NCBI GenBank assembly: GCA_903887655.1
Contig: CAISQQ010000309.1
Location: forward strand, 1 to 11,603
Reading direction: 5' to 3'
Length of the DNA: 11,603 bases
Source: an uncultured Burkholderiales bacterium
GTDB taxonomy: Bacteria; Pseudomonadota; Gammaproteobacteria; Burkholderiales; Burkholderiaceae_C
Part shown: in pieces, positions 1-6,772 of the stretch
Layout of the letters: every line of letters begins with the position of its first letter
Numbering within the stretch: position 1 is the first letter of the stretch
The notes under the pieces: model-generated
What the model was told of the DNA's origin: nothing
Database searches by the model: none
The model's input: only the letters and a program-made list of their open reading frames with translations
Position numbers and translations under genes: made by a program

Positions 1-588
1 CACCATGAACACGGTGGCTCCTTGATCGGCGAGTTTTCTCAAAAGCTTGAACACATCTTGCACCACCATGGGGGACAGCCCAATGGAAGGCTCATCAATC
101 AAGATGACCGAGGGTCTTAGGAGTAAAGCGCGGCCGATTTCAAGTTGTTTTTGCTCACCTCCCGAGAGTGCACTGGCCTTGGAGTGCAAGCGCTCTTTGA
201 CTCGTGGGAAAAACTCGAGCACCTCTGGAATTCTTGCGTGGGTGGTGGGCATGCCCAGCGTAATTCCACCGAGCTCCAAGTTTTCATAAACGCTCAGTTG
301 GCCAAAAAGATTGCGCCCTTGCGGCACAAAGGCGATCCCTTTGGCCAACAGCGACTTTTGGCTCGCGCCACCCACTTCCTCGCCTTTGAAGAGAATGCGG
401 CCCGATTTGGGGTTGAGAAGACCAAAAAGGGTTTTGAGAACGGTGGATTTTCCAGCACCATTGGGCCCGATCAATAGGGTGATCGAGCCCGCGTGGACCT
501 TGAAAGAGAGGTCATTGAGGATCATGAACTCTTTATAGCCCGCCACCACGTTTTGAAATTCGATGCAAGGAGTTGACAAGGTCGTCAT
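1..588 (-). CDS. livF: LivF-type ABC transporter ATP-binding protein (3' end cut by window edge)
   Basis: This is one of the two cytoplasmic ATPases that power a HAAT-family (branched-chain amino-acid type) ABC importer. The visible 196 codons show, in order: Walker A GPNGAGKST at residues 41-49, a Q-loop glutamine near residue 90 (VPQGRNLFG), the ABC signature LSGGEQ at 141-146, and Walker B VILIDE at 161-166 followed by PSIGLSP, which is typical of LivF. The reading frame is still open at position 1, just where the H-loop (usually VEQN) would follow, so about 35-45 C-terminal residues are missing. The ATG at 588 is preceded by a purine-rich AGAG, and it lies 13 nt after the livG stop, so it is the last visible gene of the livHMGF operon. 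The assignment to LivF rather than LivG rests on the short Walker A to signature spacing and the SIGLSP wording. The transported substrate cannot be read from this subunit. Confidence 0.95.
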   Translation of the reverse strand, partial: MTTLSTPCIEFQNVVAGYKEFMILNDLSFKVHAGSITLLIGPNGAGKSTVLKTLFGLLNPKSGRILFKGEEVGGASQKSLLAKGIAFVPQGRNLFGQLSVYENLELGGITLGMPTTHARIPEVLEFFPRVKERLHSKASALSGGEQKQLEIGRALLLRPSVILIDEPSIGLSPMVVQDVFKLLRKLADQGATVFMV

Positions 589-601
589 GTTGGGGCTCTC
601 T

Positions 602-1348
602 TTAATTGCCAAGGTAAGCGTTGAGCACGGCGTCATTGGCGCGAATCTCATCGGGCGTGCCGATGGCCAAGATCTCGCCCTCCACCATGACCATGACGCG
701 GTGACACAAACTCATGACAAAGTCCATATTGTGTTCAATCACCACAAAACTGCCGCCTTTTTCTTCGTTCAATGCTCTCAAGAGCCGACCAATCTCACCC
801 ACCAATGACGGGTTCACGCCTGCGCAAGGTTCGTCAAGCAAGACCACATCGGGCTCTCGCATAAAGGCCATGGCGATATCGACCAATTTTTGTTGCCCAT
901 AGCTGAGCTCGCCAGCTCTTTGGTGGGCCACATGGCGGATGCGAAATTGGTCTATCAAGTGGTTGGCCCGCTCGTCAATGGTGTGGCTGTGCGCACTCCA
1001 AAGCCGGCTCCATTTGTTGCCTTCGTGCTCCTGGGCGGCCACCAACAAATTGTCCATGACCGACATTTTGGGAAACACCTGCAAGGTCTGGAAGGTGCGT
1101 CCGACCCCTTTGCGATTGAGCTCGAGTGGTCCCAAATGGGTCACGTCTTCGCCCTTGAACACAATGCGTCCACTGTCCGGGGTGATCTGACCGAGCATGC
1201 TGTTGAACAGTGTGGTCTTGCCCGAGCCATTGGGCCCGATCACGCCAAAAATTTCACCCGCGGGGACTTCAAACGAGACCGATCGGACAGCTTGAATAGC
1301 GCCATAAGACTTGGTGAGCTCACTCACTTTGAGGATGGGTTCGCTCAT
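602..1348 (-). CDS. livG: LivG-type ABC transporter ATP-binding protein
   Basis: This is the second ATPase subunit of the HAAT importer, 248 aa, the usual LivG size (about 250-260). It is complete: Walker A GPNGSGKTT at residues 38-46, GVGRTFQ with the Q-loop near 83-87, signature LSYGQQ at 148-153, Walker B VVLLDEP at 168-174 followed by CAGVNP, and the H-loop VIEHNMD at 203-209. CAGVNP and IEHNMD are LivG hallmarks. The frame stays open far upstream (to 1954), but the true start is the ATG at 1348: homology to the family begins there, GGAG lies 7 nt upstream, and the ATG overlaps the livM stop as ATGA, which implies translational coupling. It presumably pairs with LivF as a heterodimer on the LivHM membrane core. 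Confidence 0.96.
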   Translation of the reverse strand: MSEPILKVSELTKSYGAIQAVRSVSFEVPAGEIFGVIGPNGSGKTTLFNSMLGQITPDSGRIVFKGEDVTHLGPLELNRKGVGRTFQTLQVFPKMSVMDNLLVAAQEHEGNKWSRLWSAHSHTIDERANHLIDQFRIRHVAHQRAGELSYGQQKLVDIAMAFMREPDVVLLDEPCAGVNPSLVGEIGRLLRALNEEKGGSFVVIEHNMDFVMSLCHRVMVMVEGEILAIGTPDEIRANDAVLNAYLGN

Positions 1349-2337
1349 GAGGGTTCTCCAGTTTGAATGAGCTTGGCCGCTTCGTGTCTGAGGCGAGAAG
1401 CTTCTTTGGATTGGCGCTTCTTGGCCAAAACACTCGGTAAGCTCAAGATGCCATCGGGGAGCCAAATCATCAGCATCACCACGGCCGCACCGAAGATCAG
1501 CAAATACCACGCTTGTGCAAAGCGCAACCACTCGGGCAAGATCACACCGACGGCAGCCCCCAAAACCGGCCCCAAAAAGTAACCCGGACCCCCCACCACC
1601 ACCATGAGGTACATCATGATGGAAGACTCGACCGTGAACGAGGCAGGGTCGATGAATTGCACCAAACTCGCCATCAAAGCACCCGCAACGCCAGCGTAGG
1701 CTGCACCAATGGCAAATGAGAGCAGGGTATAGCCTTGGATATCGATGCCCAAGCTCTCTGCGCGTATGGGGTTGTCGCGCAAAGCCGTGAAAGCGCGTCC
1801 CCACGGTGAGCGCAGCAAGCCCCAAAGCGCCAAGGCCAAGAGTGAGGCCATAAATAGCACCACGTAGTAGTACTTTAAATTGCCCTGTAAGCTCATGCCA
1901 AAGAGCTCGGGTCGGGCAATGTTGTTGATGCCAAACGTGCCGCCTGTGAGCCACTCTTCATTGCGCATGATGAGCCAAATCGCGGTGTTGAACCCAAGCG
2001 TTGCAAAGGCCAAGTAAATGGCTTGAACTCGCAGCGCAGGAAACCCCAAAATCCACCCCATGACAAAGCAAAGCAAGGCCGCGCAGGGCAATCCCAGCCA
2101 AAAACTCAAACCCGCTTTGAGCATCAAAGCCATGCAATAAGCACCCAGTCCCAAGAACGCCGCATGGCCCAGTGACTTTTGCCCAGCATAACCCACCGTG
2201 ATGTTGAGTCCCATGCAAGCGATCACATAAAGCAACCAATAGGTGAACAAATAGATGCCATGATTTTTGAGTTGGCTTGGGATCACAATGAGCGCCAACA
2301 GCGCAACAACCGTGAGGATCCAATGGGTGCGCTTCAT
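1345..2337 (-). CDS. livM: LivM-type branched-chain amino-acid/HAAT ABC transporter permease
   Basis: This is an inner-membrane permease of 330 aa, very hydrophobic, with repeated membrane segments and no cleavable signal peptide. The family motif GYAGQKSLGHAAFLGLGAY sits at residues 49-67 (most members read GQxSLGHAAF). The cytoplasmic coupling loop that contacts the ATPase is around residues 180-200 (GRAFTALRDNP..AESLGID). The C-terminal tail (LAKKRQSKEASRLRHEAAK) is charged and presumably cytoplasmic. The start at 2337 overlaps the livH stop as ATGA and has GGAG 8 nt upstream. The end overlaps the livG start in the same way. The protein would form the translocation channel with LivH. Confidence 0.95.
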   Translation of the reverse strand: MKRTHWILTVVALLALIVIPSQLKNHGIYLFTYWLLYVIACMGLNITVGYAGQKSLGHAAFLGLGAYCMALMLKAGLSFWLGLPCAALLCFVMGWILGFPALRVQAIYLAFATLGFNTAIWLIMRNEEWLTGGTFGINNIARPELFGMSLQGNLKYYYVVLFMASLLALALWGLLRSPWGRAFTALRDNPIRAESLGIDIQGYTLLSFAIGAAYAGVAGALMASLVQFIDPASFTVESSIMMYLMVVVGGPGYFLGPVLGAAVGVILPEWLRFAQAWYLLIFGAAVVMLMIWLPDGILSLPSVLAKKRQSKEASRLRHEAAKLIQTGEPS

Positions 2338-3209
2338 ACTTTACGCTCCACTTTTTGACCCAAAAGGCCTTGAGGTTTGAAGAGAATCACAATCATGAAG
2401 ACTACCAAGGCCACTGCATCTTTGTAGGCGGGTGAAATGTAGGCGGCGGCCAAGTTCTCGCTCACCCCCACAATGATCCCTCCCAAAAGCGCACCGCGGG
2501 AATTGTTGAACCCGCCGATGATGGCCGCAAAAAATGCTTTGTTTCCAAGGGACGCCCCCATGTCAAACTTGGCCAAATAGGTCGGGGTGATGAGCAAGGC
2601 GGCCGCACACGCCAACAAGGCATTGATGGCGAAGGTGTAGAAAATCATGCGGTGCACATCGATGCCCAGAACACTGGCGCTTTCGCTGTTTTGTGCGACC
2701 GCTTGCATCGCGCGACCCGTGACACTGCGCGTTAAAAAAGCTTGTGTCACCAAAACCAAAATGATGGCCATCGAGAACGTTCCGATGTCAGTGGCCGAGA
2801 TGGCGAGATCCCCCACGTGATACAAGGTGTCGGGAAACACGTTGGGAAAGGGCTTGGGAGAGGCGCTGTAAAACACCCGAACGCCGTTGCGCATGGCAAT
2901 GGACAAGCCAATGGTGGCCACCACGATGGGCATCATGCCAAACTTGAAGAGCGGATCGACCAGTCCGCGCTTGAATGCCCAACCCAGGACCACCACACTC
3001 AGAATCAGACTGAAGGCGAAGGCCAAAGGCAAGGGAATTCCTTGCTCCATCATGATGAGCATCATGAAGGCGGGGAGCATCACAAATTCACCCTGGGCGA
3101 AGTTGATGGTGCCAGATGCCTGCCACAACAGGGTAAAGCCCAGCGCGGCCATGGCATAAATGCTGCCCGTGGCCAAGCCGCTGAAAAAAAGTTGTAAAAA
3201 ATCGGTCAT
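2334..3209 (-). CDS. livH: LivH-type branched-chain amino-acid/HAAT ABC transporter permease
   Basis: This is the first gene of the operon and encodes the other membrane permease, 291 aa from the ATG at 3209. The N-terminus (MTDFLQLFFSGLATGSIYAM, then ALGFTLLWQASGTINFAQGE, residues 1-41) is the standard LivH opening, and the coupling loop is near residues 165-184 (GRAMQAVAQN..SASVLGID). Several hydrophobic segments fill the rest, and IIGGFNNSRGALLGG is also typical. An open frame extends upstream to a TTG at 3353, but that added stretch is proline- and arginine-rich, not family-like, and has no ribosome-binding site, so I reject it. The ATG at 3209 itself has only a weak purine stretch upstream, so initiation may depend on leader structure. 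Confidence 0.94.
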   Translation of the reverse strand: MTDFLQLFFSGLATGSIYAMAALGFTLLWQASGTINFAQGEFVMLPAFMMLIMMEQGIPLPLAFAFSLILSVVVLGWAFKRGLVDPLFKFGMMPIVVATIGLSIAMRNGVRVFYSASPKPFPNVFPDTLYHVGDLAISATDIGTFSMAIILVLVTQAFLTRSVTGRAMQAVAQNSESASVLGIDVHRMIFYTFAINALLACAAALLITPTYLAKFDMGASLGNKAFFAAIIGGFNNSRGALLGGIIVGVSENLAAAYISPAYKDAVALVVFMIVILFKPQGLLGQKVERKV

Positions 3210-3281
3210 GTTTGAACTTGGTGTTTCGCGTCGTTGTGACCATCCAGCCCTGGGCGGGATCGATCTGGAGGTCCGGTGAGG

Positions 3282-3328
3282 TGGTGTTGGGGTGACCAAA
3301 CCAGCGTTTGAGTGCCCAGCCAACACCA
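3282..3328. repeat. Nested inverted repeat in the livH leader region
   Basis: TGGTGTTGG at 3282-3290 is the exact reverse complement of CCAACACCA at 3320-3328. Inside its loop, CAAAC at 3297-3301 and GTTTG at 3306-3310 form a second perfect 5-bp stem around a CAGC tetraloop. It is not followed by a T-tract close enough on either strand to act as an intrinsic terminator. It lies 73-119 nt upstream of the livH start and would be in the livH mRNA leader if transcription begins further right. Function unknown. Confidence 0.5.
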
Positions 3329-3387
3329 TGACAACTTTTTCTCTGTTGTCCAAAACATCACTGCCCTAGAATTTAACGGGTTTTAAC

Positions 3388-3416
3388 TTGGCTTTTGAGA
3401 AGTATGTTGATAAAAT
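3388..3416 (+). promoter_or_regulatory. Candidate sigma70 promoter for the IclR-family gene
   Basis: TTGGCT (3388-3393, 4/6 to consensus) and TAAAAT (3411-3416, 5/6) are separated by 17 bp, the ideal spacing. Transcription would begin near 3423, just upstream of the PcaR-like operator at 3438-3452 and about 125 nt before the regulator's ATG. This is prediction by eye only. No equally good promoter was found on the minus strand for livH. Confidence 0.45.
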
Positions 3417-3437
3417 GCGCGATTAACGAACGTCTAG

Positions 3438-3452
3438 ATTCGATAATCGGAC
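3438..3452 (+). promoter_or_regulatory. PcaR/PcaU-type operator-like palindrome
   Basis: The 15-mer ATTCGATAATCGGAC contains the perfect interrupted palindrome CGAT-A-ATCG (3441-3449). From memory, the Pseudomonas putida PcaR consensus site is GTTCGATAATCGCAC; this sequence matches 13 of 15 positions including the whole core. It lies between the divergent livH operon and the regulator gene, just downstream of the predicted regulator transcription start, so autoregulation and control of livHMGF are both possible. The match is seen directly; binding is inferred. Confidence 0.6.
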
Positions 3453-3477
3453 ATAACTGGGGAAACTCCCCCCTTTG

Positions 3478-3540
3478 ATGGGTCGTCTCACCGTTTGCCC
3501 GACTTGCCACTTCCCAAGAACTCTACCCCAATACAACTGA
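3478..3540 (+). other. Possible 20-codon upstream ORF before the IclR gene
   Basis: An ATG at 3478 opens a 20-codon frame (beginning MGRLTVCPTC) that stops with TGA at 3538-3540, 8 nt before the regulator's ATG at 3549 and in a different frame. A short GC hairpin (GGGGA at 3459-3463 with TCCCC at 3467-3471) sits immediately upstream. No clear ribosome-binding site is present, so translation is uncertain. It could be a leader peptide coupled to the regulator, or chance. Confidence 0.2.
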
Positions 3541-3548
3541 ACCCCCGC

Positions 3549-4313
3549 ATGGACGCCCCCATCAAACCCCAAGATAAGATTGTCGGATTGGAGAAAGGCC
3601 TCAACCTCATTCAAAGCTTTGACGAGGCCCATTCGCGCCAAACCGCCAGTCAGGTGGCACAAAGAACGGGGATGTCACGCACAGCGTGTCGACGCTTTTT
3701 GCTCACCTTGCACAGCTTGGGCTATTTGCAAACCGATGGTAAGCTTTTTTGGCTGACCCCCAAGGTGATGCGCTTGGGGCAAGCCTATTTGGAATCGGCC
3801 AGGTTGCCGCGTATTGTGCAACCGTCCTTGCAGCGCCTGGCCATGGGGACCCAAGAAATCTCGTTTGTCAGTGTGCTGGATGGTTTTGATGTGGTGTACG
3901 TGGCCAGAAATGGTGAAAACCGCAACATGAACACGTCTTTTGCACTGGGCGCGCGTGTTCCCGCTCACGTGACCGCGGCGGGACTGATGCTCCTGGCCAC
4001 GATGAGCAATGAACCCTTGGAGAGTGCGTTGGAGAACCTGCACCTCCAAGCCTACACCTCGCACACCATCACCCAAAAATCCGTCCTCATTGAATGCCTC
4101 CAACGGGCTCAACGCCAAGATTGGATCAGCTCCGAACAACAACTCGACCCCTCCTACCGCGGGGTATCGGTCCCACTGCGGGACCACAAAGGCCGGGTGT
4201 TGGCCGCTCTGAGTGTGAGCATGCCCATTCACTTGGAGTCGAGCCAAGAAGCCACAGCCCGGGTCTTGCCACTCCTGAAAGACGTGGCCCAAAGTTTAAG
4301 GCCGCTGCTTTAA
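3549..4313 (+). CDS. IclR-family transcriptional regulator, PcaR/PcaU/PobR-like
   Basis: This is a DNA-binding regulator of 254 aa, normal for IclR proteins. Residues 10-70 form the winged helix-turn-helix: VGLEKGLNLIQSF, ASQVAQRTGMSRTACRRFLLTLHSLGYL, with the recognition helix about 43-54, then TDGKLFWLTPKVMRLG. Residues 80-254 form the IclR effector-binding domain (VSVLDGFDVVYVARNGENR, ARVPAHVTAAGLMLLA, QQLDPSYRGVSVPLRD). The wording (TACRRFLLTLHSLGYL, LTPKVMRLGQAYLES) is that of the PcaR/PcaU/PobR branch, which regulates protocatechuate, hydroxybenzoate and beta-ketoadipate genes, and a matching operator lies upstream. I chose the ATG at 3549, which gives a family-like N-terminus; an in-frame TTG at 3495 would add 18 proline-rich residues. 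Neither has a good ribosome-binding site. The inducer and targets are not known; the divergent livHMGF operon is the obvious candidate target. Confidence 0.9.
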   Translation: MDAPIKPQDKIVGLEKGLNLIQSFDEAHSRQTASQVAQRTGMSRTACRRFLLTLHSLGYLQTDGKLFWLTPKVMRLGQAYLESARLPRIVQPSLQRLAMGTQEISFVSVLDGFDVVYVARNGENRNMNTSFALGARVPAHVTAAGLMLLATMSNEPLESALENLHLQAYTSHTITQKSVLIECLQRAQRQDWISSEQQLDPSYRGVSVPLRDHKGRVLAALSVSMPIHLESSQEATARVLPLLKDVAQSLRPLL

Positions 4314-4430
4314 ACCCGATGGGCTTGGCAGGTTTGCGCTTCAGACACGGCCGACTGGACTTTCATGCGAAAAACCCAGTCATTGGGTAATTTATACAAC
4401 AAGGGCCTCGCATCTGGGTCAAATACCCGT

Positions 4431-4436
4431 TAGAAT
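4431..4436 (+). promoter_or_regulatory. Candidate -10 box upstream of rimP operon
   Basis: TAGAAT matches the sigma70 -10 consensus at 5/6 positions, but the -35 position (TCGCAT at 4408-4413, 17-bp spacer) is poor. If used, transcription would start near 4443, directly before the terminator hairpin at 4448-4487. The surrounding noncoding stretch, 4314-4663, holds only this box, the hairpin and a leader with AT-rich patches. Confidence 0.35.
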
Positions 4437-4447
4437 ACGCCCTTCAC

Positions 4448-4487
4448 GACCAAACGGGCGGGTTTTCACCGCCCGTTTTTTTTGGTC
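4448..4487 (+). terminator. Strong intrinsic terminator hairpin (iclR terminator or rimP-operon attenuator)
   Basis: AAACGGGCGG (4452-4461) pairs perfectly over 10 bp with CCGCCCGTTT (4469-4478) around a 7-nt loop, followed by eight consecutive T residues (4476-4483). Outer bases GACC (4448-4451) and GGTC (4484-4487) are also complementary, and with A runs on one side and T runs on the other the element may work in both directions. It sits 135 nt after the IclR stop and about 175 nt before the chosen rimP start. It could simply end the regulator transcript or act as an attenuator in the rimP leader. Confidence 0.85.
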
Positions 4488-4663
4488 TGTGCTTTATTCG
4501 ACCTGGGCCCAAAAGGGCGGGCGCAATCGGGCACAGCGAGGGTCTTAAATTTTTGTTTTGCGTGCTAGGTGTTCATCAAGGCGCAATGCAAAACTTTAAA
4601 CATTCTTCTGGGTTGAGTGACAACAAAGAGCAGACAAGGTCAGACAAAAGGGATTTCAGCGCT

Positions 4664-5257
4664 GTGGTGCTACACGAGACGATCGAACAAATTGTAAAAG
4701 GCCTGGGCTACGAACTCGTTGAAATCGAGAGAACGGGTGGCGGCCTGTTGCGCGTGACGATCGATTTGGTTTGGACGCCCCCTGACGAGAACACGCCAGC
4801 CGGTAGCGAAAAATTTGTCATGGTCGAAGACTGTGAGCGCGTGACTCGGCAACTTCAGTTTGCCTTGGAAGTCGATGACGTGCCGTATTCTCGCTTGGAG
4901 GTGTCTTCCCCCGGGATCGACCGGCCGCTCAAAACGGTGCAAGACTTTGAGCGCTTTGTGGGCCAGGAGATTGATGTGACTTTAAAGCTTGCCATGGGTG
5001 CGCAGGCTTTAGGACAGGTTTCAGGTTTGAGAAAAAAGTTCAGGGGCGTGTTGGAGAAGTCCGAAACGCCAGGCTCGTGGCAAATCGTGTGGGCCGATGA
5101 ACCCAAGATCAAACCGGGCCAACGAGTGAGTAAAAAACGCGAGCCTGCTGCCTTACACGCACTGGGCTTCACGCTAGACGAGATCAAAGAAGCTCGGCTA
5201 GCACCCATTGTTGATTTCAAAGGACGTCAGTCCAAACTGCAGACTGTGAAGGAGTAG
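4664..5257 (+). CDS. rimP: Ribosome maturation factor RimP
   Basis: RimP is a cytoplasmic factor needed for 30S subunit maturation, binding S12-containing intermediates. From the GTG at 4664 it has 197 aa. The N-terminal alpha/beta domain contains GLGYELVEIERTGGGLLRV and the family block VEDCERVTRQLQFALEV..YSRLEVSSPGIDRPL; the C-terminal SH3-like domain includes KKFRGVLE and ends with LGFTLDEIKEARLAPIVDFKGR. The start is uncertain. The frame is open to a TTG at 4553, and an ATG at 4586 (AAGG 4 nt upstream) would add 26 polar residues. I chose GTG 4664 because betaproteobacterial RimP proteins as I recall them begin like MxLxxxIEQxVxGLGY, and AAGGGA lies 10 nt upstream. It is the first gene of the rimP-nusA-infB-rbfA-truB cluster, with nusA 6 nt downstream. 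Confidence 0.93.
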   Translation: MVLHETIEQIVKGLGYELVEIERTGGGLLRVTIDLVWTPPDENTPAGSEKFVMVEDCERVTRQLQFALEVDDVPYSRLEVSSPGIDRPLKTVQDFERFVGQEIDVTLKLAMGAQALGQVSGLRKKFRGVLEKSETPGSWQIVWADEPKIKPGQRVSKKREPAALHALGFTLDEIKEARLAPIVDFKGRQSKLQTVKE

Positions 5258-5263
5258 AACAAC

Positions 5264-6748
5264 ATGAACCGCGAAATGTTGATGCTGGTTGAAGCGATCT
5301 CGCGCGAAAAAAACGTCGAGCGCGATGTGGTTTTTGGCGCTGTTGAATTGGCTTTGGCACAAGCCACCAAAAAACTCTACCAAGGTGAGGTCGACATCCG
5401 TGTCGCCATGGACAGAGACTCAGGCGACTACGAAACGTTTCGCCGTTGGTTGGTCGTGCCCGATGAAGCGGGACTCCAAAACCCAGAGGCTGAAGAGCTG
5501 TTGATGGACGCTCGCGACCGCTTGGCCGACGTCGAAGAGGGCGAGTACATTGAGGAGCTCATTGAGTCTTTGCCCATTGGCCGCATTGGCGCCATGGCCG
5601 CCAAGCAAGTGATCCTGCAAAAAATTCGCGATGCTGAGCGAGAAATGCTCTTGCAAGACTTCATGTCTCGCGGCGAGAAAATCTTTGTCGGCACCGTCAA
5701 ACGCATGGACAAGGGCGACATGATTGTTGAGAGTGGCCGAGTTGAAGGTCGCTTGAGACGCTCAGAGATGATCCCCAAAGAGAATTTAAGAAATGGGGAT
5801 CGTGTGCGCGCCATGATCATGGATGTCGACACCACCCTCAGAGGTGCCCCCATCATTTTGTCGCGCTCGGCACCCGAGTTCATGATCGAACTCTTCAAGC
5901 AAGAGGTTCCCGAGGTCGAGCAAGGTTTGCTCGAGATCAAATCTTGCGCCAGAGACCCGGGTTCGCGCGCCAAAATCGCCGTGATCTCGCACGACAAACG
6001 CGTTGACCCCATTGGAACGTGTGTGGGTGTGCGCGGCACGCGCGTGAACGCTGTCACCAATGAGCTCGCCGGCGAGCGCGTCGATATTGTGTTGTGGAGC
6101 GAAGATCCCGCCCAGTTTGTCATCGGAGCTTTGGCACCCGCCAATGTGAGCTCGATCGTGGTTGACGAAGAAAAACACGCCATGGATGTGGTGGTCGATG
6201 AAGAAAATTTGGCCATTGCCATTGGTCGTGGAGGACAAAACGTGCGTTTGGCCTCCGACCTCACGGGCTGGAAGATCAACATCATGGATGCGGCCGAGTC
6301 GGCAGAAAAACTCGCCAACGAAACGGGCGGTATCCGCGAGCTCTTCATGGAAAAACTCGACGTTGACCAAGAGATCGCCGACATATTGATTGAGGAGGGC
6401 TTCTCCAGCTTGGAAGAAGTGGCCTATGTGCCCATTCAAGAGATGCTCGAGATCGAGAGCTTTGATGAAGACACCGTCAATGAGCTGCGCGCTCGCGCCA
6501 AAGATGCACTTCTCACCATGGAAATTGTGAAAGAAGAAAGTGTTCAAGACGTCTCTCAAGACCTTCGGGATCTTGAAGGACTCAATGCAGAGTTGATCGC
6601 CCAATTGGCTCAAAGCGGCGTTCATTCGCTCGACGATTTAGCGGACCTCGCTGTCGACGAGTTGGTGGATATCACCGGACAAACCCAAGATGAGGCAAAA
6701 GTGCTGATCCTTAAAGCTCGCGAACACTGGTTCGCGGGTCAAGAGTGA
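5264..6748 (+). CDS. nusA: Transcription termination/antitermination factor NusA
   Basis: NusA binds RNA polymerase and nascent RNA; it modulates pausing, intrinsic termination and Rho termination, and supports antitermination on rRNA operons. The protein is 494 aa, almost exactly the E. coli length (495). Domain order is complete: the RNA polymerase-binding N-terminal domain (about 1-130), the S1 domain (about 135-200, GEKIFVGTVKRMDKGDMIVE), KH1 with GVRG at 255-258, KH2 with GRGG at 321-324, and two acidic helix-hairpin-helix repeats at the C-terminus (about 365-425 and 440-490), as in proteobacteria. AAGGAG overlaps the end of rimP and lies 9 nt before the ATG, with a 6-nt intergenic gap, so the two genes are co-transcribed and probably coupled. 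Nothing is missing or unusual. Confidence 0.98.
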   Translation: MNREMLMLVEAISREKNVERDVVFGAVELALAQATKKLYQGEVDIRVAMDRDSGDYETFRRWLVVPDEAGLQNPEAEELLMDARDRLADVEEGEYIEELIESLPIGRIGAMAAKQVILQKIRDAEREMLLQDFMSRGEKIFVGTVKRMDKGDMIVESGRVEGRLRRSEMIPKENLRNGDRVRAMIMDVDTTLRGAPIILSRSAPEFMIELFKQEVPEVEQGLLEIKSCARDPGSRAKIAVISHDKRVDPIGTCVGVRGTRVNAVTNELAGERVDIVLWSEDPAQFVIGALAPANVSSIVVDEEKHAMDVVVDEENLAIAIGRGGQNVRLASDLTGWKINIMDAAESAEKLANETGGIRELFMEKLDVDQEIADILIEEGFSSLEEVAYVPIQEMLEIESFDEDTVNELRARAKDALLTMEIVKEESVQDVSQDLRDLEGLNAELIAQLAQSGVHSLDDLADLAVDELVDITGQTQDEAKVLILKAREHWFAGQE

Positions 6749-6772
6749 CGGTCATGAATAGGAACACCACAG

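Noticed and set aside
1349..1954. Upstream open extension of the livG frame, which would make a 450-aa protein
   Set aside because: It lies wholly within livM in another frame, is not family-like, and livG has a good ribosome-binding site and coupled ATG at 1348.
3210..3353. N-terminal extension of LivH from a TTG at 3353
   Set aside because: The added residues are Pro/Arg-rich rather than the usual LivH start, and no ribosome-binding site precedes the TTG.
3675..4292. Antisense ORF (205 codons) opposite the IclR gene
   Set aside because: Its complement encodes a complete IclR protein with clear motifs; the antisense product has no recognisable features.
4374..4388. ACCCA/TGGGT hairpin downstream of iclR as a terminator
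   Set aside because: Only a 5-bp stem followed by a mixed A/T stretch; the hairpin at 4448-4487 is far stronger.
5428..6384. Long antisense ORF (318 codons) opposite nusA
   Set aside because: Ser/Met/Thr-rich composition with no recognisable domain; it is a frame shadow of a strongly conserved gene.
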